The notes under the pieces: model-generated | Told to the model about the DNA's origin: nothing | Seen by the model: only the letters and a program-made list of their open reading frames with translations | Databases searched by the model: none | Source: Corynebacterium renale | GTDB lineage: Bacteria; Actinomycetota; Actinomycetes; Mycobacteriales; Mycobacteriaceae | Length of the DNA: 64,000 nucleotides | Direction: 5' to 3' | Assembly: GCF_002563965.1 (NCBI RefSeq) | Contig: NZ_PDJF01000001.1 | Span: 1,240,001 to 1,304,000 of the forward strand | Translations under genes and position numbers: made by a program | Part shown: in pieces, positions 1 through 8,803 of the stretch | Layout of the letters: every line of letters starts with the position of its first letter | Position numbering within the stretch: position 1 is the stretch's first letter

Positions 1-864
1 GGCCACGAGTTCTTCATCACGCCCATCGGCACCCAACTTGCCGCCACGTTTAGCCGCGAGCTTCAGGGACTGCGCGGTGATTTGCGCGGTAGAGACGGAG
101 GTGATGCGATCGTCGAGTTCATGGGCCTCGTCGATGATGACGACGTCATGCTCGGGAAGGATCGTTGCGTCACTGAGCGCGTCGATGGCAAGCAGAGCAT
201 GGTTGGTCACCACAACGTCGACCTCTCGCGTTGCGGCGCGAGCTTTCTCCGCGAAGCAGTCTTCGCCGTAGGCGCAGCGGGAGGCTCCCACGCACTCGCG
301 GGAGGACACGGACACGTGACGCCACACCGACTCCGGGACACCAGGCTCGAGGTCATCCCGATCGCCGGTTTCCGTCTCCTGTGCCCAGTCGTATACGCGC
401 TTAATCTGCGCGCCTAGCCAACTGAGTTGGGTCTCCGAGACGGCCTCATCCTCGCTATCTACGCCCAGTGCTTCCTGGGGTTCGTCTGCTGCGAGCTTGT
501 TGAGGCAGACGTAGTTGGAGCGCCCTTTCTGCAGCGCGAACGTAGGTTCGCGGCCCACGAGTGGGGCGATGGCTTCCGCCAGGCGTGGCAAGTCCCGGCC
601 AACGAGCTGGCGCTGGAGCGCGATTGTGGCGGTGGAGACCACCACGGTGGTATCCGTTTCAATCGCGTGCTTAATCGCCGGCACCAAATAGGCCAAGGAT
701 TTACCCGTGCCCGTGCCGGCCTGGACGGCAAGATGCCGCTGCGTGGCGATGGCCTTGTCCACCGCGTCAGCCATGCGAGATTGGCCGTCGCGGCGGGATC
801 CCCCGAGCGCCTCGACCGCTGCTGCTAAAAGGTCGGACGTTGTCAGTTCATCAGAAGAACTCAT
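1..864 (-). CDS. dinG: DinG-family ATP-dependent DNA helicase (N-terminal part, runs off the window)
   Basis: Reading leftward from ATG 864, the frame stays open to base 1, so only the first 288 residues are present. A Walker A motif (AGTGTGKS, about residues 49-56), a DEAH box (DEAHELD) and, between them, four cysteines (one in NYVC, three in a cluster with spacing typical of an XPD/DinG iron-sulfur domain) identify a superfamily 2 helicase. The family unwinds 5'-tailed DNA and resolves R-loops or G-quadruplexes. It lies back to front with pncB, as Rv1329c-Rv1330c do in M. tuberculosis. The C-terminal helicase domain cannot be checked here. Confidence 0.88.
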   Translation of the reverse strand, partial: MSSSDELTTSDLLAAAVEALGGSRRDGQSRMADAVDKAIATQRHLAVQAGTGTGKSLAYLVPAIKHAIETDTTVVVSTATIALQRQLVGRDLPRLAEAIAPLVGREPTFALQKGRSNYVCLNKLAADEPQEALGVDSEDEAVSETQLSWLGAQIKRVYDWAQETETGDRDDLEPGVPESVWRHVSVSSRECVGASRCAYGEDCFAEKARAATREVDVVVTNHALLAIDALSDATILPEHDVVIIDEAHELDDRITSVSTAQITAQSLKLAAKRGGKLGADGRDEELVA

Positions 865-869
865 ACACC

Positions 870-2219
870 CTAGTTTTGGCCACTCGGTGGGAAACCGACA
901 AATCGGGTGCCCAAGGCGGGCTCGTCCCGTGACAGTGCCAAACCCTCCCACGGTAGGGTGACCAGTTGGTCCGCGAGGAAAGACCGGGATTCCTCCAGAG
1001 TAGGCAGGCCCTCGACCAGCTTGCCATCCTCGATGAGCAGGTGCGTGCGCTCCTCCAGGTGCGCTGCACCGAGCTCCGGCGCGGGCGCGTCGAAAGGCAC
1101 CACAATCTCTTCGATCGCAGTCCCGGTGGCGCGGTAGGCGCGCAGGCCCCGCTTAGCGCCCGCTTGCATCTCCTTGTTGCGCGACCGCTTTGCGACGGGA
1201 TGGCCGTCAACTTCTACTAGCTTGTACACCATGCCAGGCGTGGGCGCTCCAGAGCCGGTCACGACAGAGGTACCAACGCCGAAGGAATCTACCGGCTCCC
1301 CGCGCAGTCCAGCGATTGTGAACTCGTCCAGGTCGGAGGAGACCACAATCTTGGTGTTGTATGCGCCCAGAGAATCTAGCTGGCGGCGTACGCGACGCGT
1401 CATCACGCCTAGATCTCCGGAGTCAATCCGGACGGCGGCGAGGTCAGTGCCGGCTACCTCAATGGCGGTGGTGACGCCTTGGGTGATGTCGTACGTATCT
1501 ACCAGCAGGGTGGTGTCTTTACCGAGTGTTGCAACCTGGGACTCGAACGCTGCGCGCTCATCCGGTTGTCCGGATTCATCAACGTGCAAGAGAGTCCAGG
1601 CGTGGGCTGCCGTGCCCGACACGGGGATGCCATACCGATAGCCGGCCTCGAGATTTGAGGTGCCCACAAAACCACCTAAGTAGGCAGCGCGTGACGCGGT
1701 CACAGCCGCATATTCGTGCGTGCGACGCGAACCCATCTCAACAATTGGTCGGCCGTCGGCGGCCACAACCATGCGCGCGGCAGCAGATGCGACCGCGGAG
1801 TCCGCATTCATGATGGAAAGGATGACGGTCTCTAGGACCACGCACTCGGCGAAAGTGCCACGCACAGACAAGATAGGGGAGTACGGGAAGTAGAGGTCCC
1901 CTTCCACGTACCCGTGCACATCGCCGCTAAAACGATAATCCCGCAGGAATTCGATCGTGGCTTCGTCCAAAAAATCCAGGGACTTCAGCTGGTCTTCGGT
2001 GAATCGGAAATCCGTGATAGCGCGCAGCACGCGCGCGGTGCCCCCGACGACTCCGAACCGACGCTCGTTAGGCAGCTTGCGGGCGAACACTTCAAAAGTG
2101 CAGGACCGGTGGGCGGTGCCGTCGCGAAGCGCTGCTTGGAGCATGGTGAGCTCGTACATGTCCGTCAGCAGGGCTGTCGAACGGTTCGCCGGCAGGGAGG
2201 ACGAAGTCGGTGCTGTCAT
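870..2219 (-). CDS. pncB: Nicotinate phosphoribosyltransferase
   Basis: A 449-residue protein that makes nicotinate mononucleotide from nicotinate and PRPP, the committed step of Preiss-Handler NAD salvage. The N-terminus has the family feature LLTDMYELTM, and the middle carries the phosphate-binding stretch VRIDSGDLG. An upstream in-frame TTG at 2240 is open, but ATG 2219 is preferred: a -10 hexamer TACACT (2233-2228) ends 8 nt before it, fitting a leaderless transcript. Its partner enzyme, nicotinamidase (pncA), lies about 20 kb away in this window. The stop is only 5 nt from the dinG start. Confidence 0.93.
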   Translation of the reverse strand: MTAPTSSSLPANRSTALLTDMYELTMLQAALRDGTAHRSCTFEVFARKLPNERRFGVVGGTARVLRAITDFRFTEDQLKSLDFLDEATIEFLRDYRFSGDVHGYVEGDLYFPYSPILSVRGTFAECVVLETVILSIMNADSAVASAAARMVVAADGRPIVEMGSRRTHEYAAVTASRAAYLGGFVGTSNLEAGYRYGIPVSGTAAHAWTLLHVDESGQPDERAAFESQVATLGKDTTLLVDTYDITQGVTTAIEVAGTDLAAVRIDSGDLGVMTRRVRRQLDSLGAYNTKIVVSSDLDEFTIAGLRGEPVDSFGVGTSVVTGSGAPTPGMVYKLVEVDGHPVAKRSRNKEMQAGAKRGLRAYRATGTAIEEIVVPFDAPAPELGAAHLEERTHLLIEDGKLVEGLPTLEESRSFLADQLVTLPWEGLALSRDEPALGTRFVGFPPSGQN

Positions 2220-2227
2220 ACCGAAAC

Positions 2228-2304
2228 AGTGTAGACCCACAACACAATTTTGGTCAGCAAGATATACGCCGACACCCCCACGTGCGTCCCGCCTTGACTA
2301 GGCT
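2228..2304. promoter_or_regulatory. Divergent leaderless promoters for pncB and clpS
   Basis: On the minus strand TACACT (2233-2228) lies 8 nt before the pncB ATG. On the plus strand TAGGCT (2299-2304) lies 8 nt before the clpS ATG at 2313. Neither gene has a purine-rich ribosome site between hexamer and start, so both are probably translated from leaderless mRNA. No convincing -35 boxes are seen. Confidence 0.55.
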
Positions 2305-2312
2305 TGGGCACC

Positions 2313-2660
2313 ATGAACGCAGGAATGAATGCAGCGATGAACTCAGGGGCAGCCCCGCGCATGGGTTCCCCCATGGCCAGCCCCGAACTTGAAGAAGACA
2401 TTGCCCTGGACGTCGCCCCGGCTGAAAACATTCCGTGGGTGTGCATCGTCTGGGATGACCCCGTCAACCTGATGAGTTACGTGACCTACGTCTTCGAGCG
2501 TGTTCTTGGCTACAGCCGCAAACGCGCGCAGGAACTCATGATGCAGGTCCACACCGAAGGCAAAGCAATCGTCAGTTCCGGTGAGCGGGACAAGGTCGAA
2601 GGCGACGTAAAGAAGCTCCAGGTTGCCGGCCTGTGGGCGACTATGCAACAGGCAGGGTAG
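2313..2660 (+). CDS. clpS: ATP-dependent Clp protease adaptor ClpS
   Basis: A 115-residue adaptor that hands N-degron substrates to ClpC/ClpAP. After a 40-residue low-complexity Met/Ala/Gly-rich extension comes the ClpS core with the signature [11 protein letters not shown] (residues 47-57) and a conserved histidine (about residue 80, QVHTEGKA), both in the N-degron pocket of known ClpS proteins. An in-frame TTG at 2304 overlaps the -10 hexamer, so ATG 2313 is chosen. It probably forms an operon with the DUF2017 gene, P1 peptidase and rhomboid genes downstream, the same order as Rv1331-Rv1333 and Rv1337. Confidence 0.92.
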   Translation: MNAGMNAAMNSGAAPRMGSPMASPELEEDIALDVAPAENIPWVCIVWDDPVNLMSYVTYVFERVLGYSRKRAQELMMQVHTEGKAIVSSGERDKVEGDVKKLQVAGLWATMQQAG

Positions 2661-2672
2661 GAGACTTATTTC

Positions 2673-3218
2673 ATGCAACCGTGGACGAAGAAAAAAGGCC
2701 TCATGCGGGCACCGAAGTACGTGACCACGCTCGAGCCCATCGAGCGGGAGGTCTTGGGCAACCTGGCGGCAACCGTGAGTGAGGCACTCATCCACCGCGT
2801 CCAATCCGCGCCGAAGGACGAACTAGCAGAGCTCACCGGGCTGACCTCGGGCCACAAAGAAGCCCCCGAGGACCCCGCACTGGCGCGCCTGCTCCCGAAT
2901 TTCGAACGCGCCCAAGATGAAGAATTCGAAGGCGACAATGCTCTGCTGCGCAGCATTCACGAACCCGATATCTGCAAAGAAAAAATCACTAATCTGCAGT
3001 CCATCATCATGGCGATGGGGCCCGACGGCGGCGTGCACGTCTCCATCACCGAGGAGGAAGCGCACAGCTGGTTGAGCGCCCTCAACGACCTTCGTCTCTA
3101 CGTCTCGGCAGGAACATCCATGGCCGACGACGTCCGACTCATGGGCGATGCCGAGCAACTCGTGGAATGGTTGGCCTACAACCAAGATTCGCTTCTCGAC
3201 GCCCTCCTGGACTCCTAG
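2673..3218 (+). CDS. DUF2017 family protein
   Basis: A 181-residue soluble protein of the DUF2017 family, which in actinobacteria almost always follows clpS. A GGAGA ribosome site right after the clpS stop (2661-2665) supports ATG 2673. The protein is acidic and helical with no membrane segment. The conserved pairing suggests a role connected with Clp proteolysis or N-degron handling, but no biochemical function is established. The stop codon TAG is immediately followed by the ATG of the next gene, so the two are probably translationally coupled. Confidence 0.85.
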   Translation: MQPWTKKKGLMRAPKYVTTLEPIEREVLGNLAATVSEALIHRVQSAPKDELAELTGLTSGHKEAPEDPALARLLPNFERAQDEEFEGDNALLRSIHEPDICKEKITNLQSIIMAMGPDGGVHVSITEEEAHSWLSALNDLRLYVSAGTSMADDVRLMGDAEQLVEWLAYNQDSLLDALLDS

Positions 3219-4175
3219 ATGCCGGGATTGCTCACTGATTGCCCCGGGATTGCAGTCGGGCATTGGTCAGGAACGTCAACGGGTGTTACAGTCGTACGTC
3301 CCACGAGCCCCGACGGTGCGTTAGCGGCAGTGGATGTGCGTGGCGGTGGCCCTGGCACCCGCGAGACCGACCTGCTGCGCCCAGAGAACACAGTCACGCA
3401 TGTTCATGCAGTGACCTTGTGTGGTGGCTCCGCCTTTGGTCTGGCAGCCGCCGATGGTGTGATGCGAGAGCTCGCAGACCGCGGGCACGGTTTTCCGGCG
3501 GCACCAGGAATTACAGTCCCCATCGTTCCAGCAGCCGTGATCTTCGACCTTCTCGTCGGGCAGGAGACGCCTAGTCAGGCGGACGGTGCCCGCGCTCTTA
3601 AAAACAGTTTCACAGCGGCCACGAATGCGCCCACGCACACCAGCGTTGGTGCCGGGGTAGGGGCGACAGCCGGGAAAATACGGGGAGGTTTCGGGCAAGC
3701 GTCCACCTGCGTTGGCACTGAAGCAGGAGAGTACGTTATCGCTGCAGGGATTGTGGCCAATCCGCAAGGTAGTGTCGTCGATAAGCAGGGGAGACTGTGG
3801 GCTGACCCCACTCAGTGCGTGGATCCAGAGTCCTATGCTGCGCTTCCTGAGCATCCAGGCCTCAACACGACAATCGGCGTGATTGCTACCAATGCCCCAC
3901 TGGACCCCGGCCAAGCCGGAAGAATTGCGATGGTCGGCCATGACGGACTTGCGCGAGCTATCCGGCCCGCGCACAGTCCCATGGACGGGGACACGCTTTT
4001 TAGCCTCTCTACTGCGGATACTCACGAAGGCCTCGACACCGTCTCCCTGACCGCCTTGTGCGCAGCTGCAGCAGACGTCGTCGAAGAAGCCATTGCAGCG
4101 GCCGTCCTCGGAGCCCAGCCTGGGCTAGGATTGACCACCTTCAACCAACTACGCCCCCAAAAAACTAAGGCCTGA
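3219..4175 (+). CDS. P1 (S58/DmpA-type) family peptidase
   Basis: A 318-residue Ntn-hydrolase relative of DmpA aminopeptidase and NylC 6-aminohexanoate-oligomer hydrolase. The autocleavage motif is visible as LNTTIGV, with cleavage expected between Asn216 and Thr217, leaving Thr217 as the catalytic nucleophile. A glycine-rich core (GAGVGATAGK, about residues 144-153) matches the family. Its start touches the stop of DUF2017. In M. tuberculosis the equivalent is Rv1333, followed by mec-cysO-cysM; those three genes are absent here and the rhomboid gene follows directly. The natural substrate is unknown. Confidence 0.88.
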   Translation: MPGLLTDCPGIAVGHWSGTSTGVTVVRPTSPDGALAAVDVRGGGPGTRETDLLRPENTVTHVHAVTLCGGSAFGLAAADGVMRELADRGHGFPAAPGITVPIVPAAVIFDLLVGQETPSQADGARALKNSFTAATNAPTHTSVGAGVGATAGKIRGGFGQASTCVGTEAGEYVIAAGIVANPQGSVVDKQGRLWADPTQCVDPESYAALPEHPGLNTTIGVIATNAPLDPGQAGRIAMVGHDGLARAIRPAHSPMDGDTLFSLSTADTHEGLDTVSLTALCAAAADVVEEAIAAAVLGAQPGLGLTTFNQLRPQKTKA

Positions 4176-4179
4176 GCTC

Positions 4180-4827
4180 ATGAACGCATATCCCCAGTAT
4201 CCCGCCTATAACTCGGAGCCCGCGCGCCGAACAACCGGTGGCACCTCAACAGGGCTAGCGTATGCGGGCGCTTTCGTAGCGATTATCTGGGCGCTCCACA
4301 TCCTCAACGTGCTCGTGGGCGGAATGCTGTATCAGTTCGGCATCCAACCGCTTGACGTCTCCTCGCTGTGGCACATCCTCACCGCCCCGTGGATTCACGC
4401 CGACTTCGCGCACCTGACCTCCAACACCGTGCCCGGGGCGATTTTCGCCTTCCTGATTGGGCGCTCCGGGGCACGCGTCTGGTGGGAAGTCACCGCGTTC
4501 GTCGTCGCAGTCGGTGGGCTGGGCATCTGGTTCTTCGGCGGTGCCGGCACCAACCACTTCGGCGCGTCCATCCTCGTGTACGGATGGCTGGCCTACCTGA
4601 TCGTCCGCGGGATTTTCAACCGCAGCGCAGGACAGCTTGCCGTGGGAATCACACTCGGTGTCATGTACTCCGGGCTGATTTGGGGCGTACTACCTGGCAT
4701 GGCAGGAGTTTCGTGGCAGGGCCACCTGTTTGGGGCCATCGGCGGGATCGCCGCCGGCGCCATCATCACGTCCGACGACCCGCCCGCCCTTCAAGAACGT
4801 AAACGCACCAAAGCCCTGCGACAATAA
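4180..4827 (+). CDS. Rhomboid family intramembrane serine protease
   Basis: A 215-residue polytopic membrane protein with about six hydrophobic helices. The rhomboid catalytic dyad is visible: the serine in GASILVYG after a conserved Asn-His, and the histidine in WQGHLFG. HxxxN (HLTSN) marks the second helix. The N-terminal 20 residues are polar and likely cytoplasmic. Only 4 nt separate it from the P1 peptidase stop, so it is the last gene of the clpS operon. It corresponds to Rv1337. Substrates are not predictable from sequence. Confidence 0.87.
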   Translation: MNAYPQYPAYNSEPARRTTGGTSTGLAYAGAFVAIIWALHILNVLVGGMLYQFGIQPLDVSSLWHILTAPWIHADFAHLTSNTVPGAIFAFLIGRSGARVWWEVTAFVVAVGGLGIWFFGGAGTNHFGASILVYGWLAYLIVRGIFNRSAGQLAVGITLGVMYSGLIWGVLPGMAGVSWQGHLFGAIGGIAAGAIITSDDPPALQERKRTKALRQ

Positions 4828-4863
4828 CAATGCCGCAGGGCAGGGGGTAAAGCGGGAAACGCT

Positions 4864-5553
4864 CTAATCTTCGCCGGGGCGCACGACCCACACCGCGTGC
4901 GCTATCGCTGCGGGGAGGGCCACCGAATGGTCGTCGATAAGCGCGGTCAACGGGTTCGTATTGGTCAGCTCAATTAATGTGCCCGGGAAAATGCCCATCT
5001 CATCAGCGGCACGTAAGTCTTCTGGCTCCACATCCGACACGCGCAGAACCACCACCGGGGTATCCACCGGCGCGTCCTCCAAGCGGCGTGCAGACGCCGT
5101 GTGAGCGGTATTGCCCTCGGCGTCAGGAATCGGATCACCATGAGGATCATGCGTAGGATGCCCGAGAAGTGCATCAATGCGCTCAACCATGCGCGGGGTC
5201 ACCGCGTGCTCGAGGCGCTCGGCCTCCTCGTGGACCTCATCCCAGCTGTAATCCAAGGTGGTCATCAAGAACGTTTCAATAAGGCGGTGGCGGCGCACCA
5301 TCTCAATAGCTAAGGCGCGACCTTTCTCCGTCAAGGTCACCGGCTGATACGCCTGATAATCCACCAACCCTTGCGTGGCCAGACGCTTGACGGTCTCCGT
5401 AGCGTTGGCTGTCGACGTCCCAAAACGGTCCGCCAACTTCTTGCTACCCAGCGGGGGTTCGCCCCACTCGGTGGCAGACCAAATGGTTTTCAGATAATCC
5501 TGAGCCGTCGGGCTAAGGCCATCGACATATTCTTCAGCCTTTGAGCGTTCCAT
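4864..5553 (-). CDS. DtxR/MntR-family metal-dependent transcriptional repressor
   Basis: A 229-residue repressor: N-terminal winged helix (about 15-75), dimerisation/metal domain (76-135), and a C-terminal SH3-like/FeoA domain (about 155-229). By hand alignment with DtxR, the metal-site Met10 and Cys102 are replaced by Asp19 and Glu112, while His89, Glu93, His108, Glu115 and His116 are kept. Asp and Glu at these places are the Mn-selective pattern of Bacillus MntR, so manganese sensing is more likely than iron sensing (inference). A -10 hexamer TACACT (5567-5562) lies 8 nt before the start, so it is probably leaderless. It is divergent from murI. Confidence 0.85.
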   Translation of the reverse strand: MERSKAEEYVDGLSPTAQDYLKTIWSATEWGEPPLGSKKLADRFGTSTANATETVKRLATQGLVDYQAYQPVTLTEKGRALAIEMVRRHRLIETFLMTTLDYSWDEVHEEAERLEHAVTPRMVERIDALLGHPTHDPHGDPIPDAEGNTAHTASARRLEDAPVDTPVVVLRVSDVEPEDLRAADEMGIFPGTLIELTNTNPLTALIDDHSVALPAAIAHAVWVVRPGED

Positions 5554-5653
5554 AATCAGTCAGTGTAGGACACCATAGGCAGGTCGTGCACAGGACGTCC
5601 GCTGAGGAACCGCCACGCACCAGGGTCAGGGCGCCGGGGTTAGGATAAGGGGC

Positions 5654-6457
5654 GTGACTATTCAGGCAGATGCACCCATTGGGATTTTTGATTCCGGACT
5701 CGGCGGGTTAACCGTAGCGCGCACCATTATGGACCAGCTCCCCGGCGAATCGATCCGCTACATCGGAGATACTGCCCACGGTCCATACGGGCCCCTGCCC
5801 ATCGCAGTCGTGCGCGAACACGCCACCCGCATCGCCGACGACCTCGTCGAAGGCGGGGCCAAAATGTTGGTCATTGCCTGCAACACGGCATCCGCCGCAT
5901 TCCTGCGCGACGCACGCGAACGCTACGACATCCCCGTCATTGAAGTCATCCATCCCGCCGTGCGGCGCGCCATGGCCACCACTCGAAACGGACGCATCGG
6001 TGTCATTGGCACGCAGGGAACCATCAACTCAGGCGCCTACCAGGACCTCTTCTCCGTTGCCCCAGGGATTGAAGTCAGCGCGGCCGCCTGCCCAGAATTT
6101 GTGCCGTACGTAGAACGCGGAATTACCTCTGGCCCGGACATCCTGAAATTGGCCAAAGAATATACAGCCCCGCTTGTCGACGCCGGCGTGGACACCCTTG
6201 TCCTCGGGTGCACCCACTACCCACTTCTCACCGGCGTCATCCAGCTGGCTGTCGGTGATCACGTCACCCTGGTTTCCTCCGCGGAAGAGGCGACGAAAGA
6301 CGTGATGCGCGCCCTCCAAGACTCCGACATGTTCGCACCAGCCGACAAACCCGCGCACCGGAGCGTCGAGACGACCGGCGATCCAGAAGTATTCCACCGC
6401 CTTGCCTCCCGCTTCCTCGGCCCAGGAATCGGCGAGGTACACCAACACCACAGCTAG
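5654..6457 (+). CDS. murI: Glutamate racemase
   Basis: A 267-residue racemase making D-glutamate for peptidoglycan. The two catalytic cysteines are visible: Cys76 in ACNTASA and Cys185 in GCTHYPLL. The N-terminus has the usual [12 protein letters not shown]. The start is GTG; TAGGAT (5641-5646) ends 7 nt before it, suggesting a leaderless mRNA. The gene is followed by the MBL phosphodiesterase-like gene, rph and rdgB, as in Rv1338-Rv1341. Confidence 0.95.
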   Translation: MTIQADAPIGIFDSGLGGLTVARTIMDQLPGESIRYIGDTAHGPYGPLPIAVVREHATRIADDLVEGGAKMLVIACNTASAAFLRDARERYDIPVIEVIHPAVRRAMATTRNGRIGVIGTQGTINSGAYQDLFSVAPGIEVSAAACPEFVPYVERGITSGPDILKLAKEYTAPLVDAGVDTLVLGCTHYPLLTGVIQLAVGDHVTLVSSAEEATKDVMRALQDSDMFAPADKPAHRSVETTGDPEVFHRLASRFLGPGIGEVHQHHS

Positions 6458-6568
6458 ACGGCTCGCCCGAGCCAGGCCACGAGAGCTACCAGCATTGAGG
6501 GGCAAACATTAGTTGGTAACCAAAAGTTGAGTTTAGAAAAACTATGGGACTCGTGGCACTCTATACGT

Positions 6569-7342
6569 ATGAAGGTCACTATTCTAGGAAGCTCTGGGAG
6601 CTTGGCCGCCCCAGGCAACGCAGCATCCGGATACTTCATCCAGCCGGACGCCGACACCCCGGGAGTCATCATGGACCTGGGCCCCGGAACCTTAGCTGAG
6701 CTGCAAAATATAGGTGACCCCTCCCAAGCCCACGTGCTGTTTAGCCACCTGCACGCGGACCACTGCCTCGATTTTCCCTCACTGCTCGTGTGGCGGCGCT
6801 ACCACCCGGACGCTGCGGCGAAAGGCCGGAACTTATTGCACGGCCCGTCCACAACCCCGGTTCACCTCGGCCGCATCAGCTCCGATGAGCAGCCGGACGG
6901 GGTCGACGATTTCTCCGACACGTTCGCGTTCGCCGCGTGGGAGCACGGCCGGCAGGAAATCGTCGAAAAGCTCCTTGTCACCCCGTACGAAGCAGTTCAC
7001 CCAGTGGAGGCCTACGCGATTCGCGTTGAGGAGCCAAGTACCGGGGCTAGCCTGGCATACACCGGCGACTCCGCCTGGACGGACAACCTCGTGGACGCTG
7101 CGCGGGGAGTAGACCTTTTGCTCGCTGAAGCAACATGGGGCAACACCTGCGAAGGGAAAGTCCGCGGTATGCACCTCTGCGGGCACGAAGCCGGCGCCCT
7201 CGCCCGCAAGGCTGGAGCAAAACGACTCGTTGTCGTCCACGTCCCACCATGGATTGACCCGCAGGAAGCTGTCGACGCCGCCGCCGAAGAATTTGATGGC
7301 CCCATCGAGTTCGGCCACCCCAGGTCAGAGTACGTACTCTAG
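6569..7342 (+). CDS. MBL-fold hydrolase, Rv1339-like (probable cyclic-nucleotide phosphodiesterase)
   Basis: A 257-residue metallo-beta-lactamase-fold protein. The metal motif HLHADH (His60-x-His62-x-Asp64-His65) is intact, and further metal ligands are likely in the TGDSAW and LCGHEAG segments. By position (murI - this - rph) it is the counterpart of M. tuberculosis Rv1339, which has been reported to hydrolyse cAMP as an atypical class II phosphodiesterase. Corynebacteria use cAMP through GlxR, so such a role is plausible but inferred. ATG 6569 is chosen because [10 protein letters not shown] is the typical family N-terminus; upstream TTG 6527 would add 14 unrelated residues. Confidence 0.82.
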   Translation: MKVTILGSSGSLAAPGNAASGYFIQPDADTPGVIMDLGPGTLAELQNIGDPSQAHVLFSHLHADHCLDFPSLLVWRRYHPDAAAKGRNLLHGPSTTPVHLGRISSDEQPDGVDDFSDTFAFAAWEHGRQEIVEKLLVTPYEAVHPVEAYAIRVEEPSTGASLAYTGDSAWTDNLVDAARGVDLLLAEATWGNTCEGKVRGMHLCGHEAGALARKAGAKRLVVVHVPPWIDPQEAVDAAAEEFDGPIEFGHPRSEYVL

Positions 7343-7398
7343 CCTCACGGGACGTGCACCACACCGGGTTGCACAGCCTGGGTTGTACAGTAGGGCGC

Positions 7399-8145
7399 AT
7401 GACTGAAAACACCCCAGCCCCACGTCCCGACGGTCGCGCTTTCGACGAAATGCGCCCCGTGCGCATCACCCGCGGCTTCACCACCAACCCGGCAGGATCC
7501 GTCCTCGTCGAATTCGGAAACACCCGCGTCATGTGCACCGCCTCTGTTGAAGAGGGCGTCCCACGTTTTAAGAAAGACTCCGGTGAAGGCTGGCTCACCG
7601 CCGAATACGCCATGCTGCCCGCAGCGACTGCGGAACGTAACCGCCGCGAATCCATGGCTGGCAAGGTAAAGGGCCGCACCCACGAAATTTCCCGCCTCGT
7701 CGGCCGGGCGCTGCGGGCCGCCGTCGACCTCAAGGAACTTGGCGAAAACACGATCCAGCTCGACTGCGACGTCCTCCAAGCCGACGGCGGGACCCGCACC
7801 GCCGCCATCACCGGCGCGTATGTTGCGCTCGCCGACGCGATTGCCGTCCTCCAAGAGCGCGGCGTGGTCCCCGGAAATCCGCTGAAGGAACCTGTAGCGG
7901 CAGTATCTGTTGGGCTTATCGACGGCCGCGTCTGCCTCGACCTGCCGTATGTCGAAGATGCCGGCGCAGAGGTTGACATGAACGTGGTCATGAACGAATC
8001 CGGCGAGTTCGTAGAAATCCAGGGCACCGGTGAGGAAGGAACCTTTGACCGCAAGACCCTGTCCACCTTCCTGGACTACGCGGAGAAGGGCTGCCGCGAA
8101 CTCATCGCAGCGCAGAAGGCGGCGCTCGCCGAGGACGTGAAGTAA
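7399..8145 (+). CDS. rph: Ribonuclease PH
   Basis: A 248-residue phosphorolytic 3'-5' exoribonuclease that trims tRNA 3' ends. The family N-terminus [12 protein letters not shown] and the body motifs [12 protein letters not shown] and [13 protein letters not shown] are clear. The start is ATG 7399, where TACAGT (7386-7391) ends 7 nt upstream (leaderless); the upstream in-frame ATG at 7354 precedes that promoter and is rejected. Its stop overlaps the rdgB start by one base (TAATG), so the two genes are coupled. Confidence 0.95.
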   Translation: MTENTPAPRPDGRAFDEMRPVRITRGFTTNPAGSVLVEFGNTRVMCTASVEEGVPRFKKDSGEGWLTAEYAMLPAATAERNRRESMAGKVKGRTHEISRLVGRALRAAVDLKELGENTIQLDCDVLQADGGTRTAAITGAYVALADAIAVLQERGVVPGNPLKEPVAAVSVGLIDGRVCLDLPYVEDAGAEVDMNVVMNESGEFVEIQGTGEEGTFDRKTLSTFLDYAEKGCRELIAAQKAALAEDVK

Positions 8146-8747
8146 TGCAGCTCCTCGTAGCCTCCGGCAACGCAAAGAAACTAGCCGAACTACAACGCAT
8201 CCTCGACGCCCGAGGGCTGGACAGCGTGGAACTGGTATCCCTCAAGGACGTTCCCGCCTACCCGGAACCGCGAGAAACAGGCCGGACCTTCGCCGAGAAC
8301 GCCCTCATTAAGGCACGCGCCGGGGCAGCGGCATCCGGGTTGCCATGCGTGGCCGATGATTCCGGGCTCGTGGTCGACGAATTGCAGGGTATGCCCGGCG
8401 TGCTTTCCGCACGATGGGGCGGTTCGAACGCCTCTGACCAGTTCAATCTGGAACTTGTCCTGGACCAAGTCAAGGACGCTCCTGATGAGCGCCGCGGGGC
8501 AGCGTTCGTGTCCGTGTGCGCCCTGGTCACCCCGAATGGTCAGGAAACCCTGTCCGAGGGCCGCTGGGAAGGCACCCTGCTGCGCGCGCCTCAGGGGGAC
8601 GGCGGGTTTGGGTACGACCCCATCTTCAGCCCGGTCGAGCACCCCGGGAAGTCCTCCGCGGAGCTTACGCCTGAGCACAAGGATGAATTGTCTCACCGTG
8701 GCAAGGCCTTAGCGGGGCTGGTACCAACCATCGAGGCGCTGATCTAA
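8145..8747 (+). CDS. rdgB: XTP/dITP pyrophosphatase (RdgB/HAM1)
   Basis: A 200-residue house-cleaning enzyme that removes non-canonical purine nucleotides (XTP, dITP, ITP) from the nucleotide pool. The substrate loop SGNAKKLAEL (about 6-15), the ADDSGLVVDELQGMPGV core and GFGYDPIF motif near the C-terminus are all intact. The start overlaps the rph stop by one base. A strong terminator follows. Confidence 0.95.
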   Translation: MQLLVASGNAKKLAELQRILDARGLDSVELVSLKDVPAYPEPRETGRTFAENALIKARAGAAASGLPCVADDSGLVVDELQGMPGVLSARWGGSNASDQFNLELVLDQVKDAPDERRGAAFVSVCALVTPNGQETLSEGRWEGTLLRAPQGDGGFGYDPIFSPVEHPGKSSAELTPEHKDELSHRGKALAGLVPTIEALI

Positions 8748-8755
8748 AACGACAC

Positions 8756-8790
8756 AAGCCACACCGGGTGCTCCACCTAGTGTGGCTTTT
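8756..8790 (+). terminator. Terminator after rdgB
   Basis: A perfect 9-bp stem AAGCCACAC/GTGTGGCTT (8756-8764 and 8780-8788) is followed by a short T run. It lies between convergent rdgB and the DUF3817 gene. Confidence 0.75.
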
Positions 8791-8803
8791 CGTATATTTT
8801 CCA

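Noticed and set aside
7047..8066. A 339-codon antisense frame across the MBL and rph genes
   Set aside because: Ser/Arg-rich shadow typical of high-GC DNA; both genes on the other strand have intact active sites.
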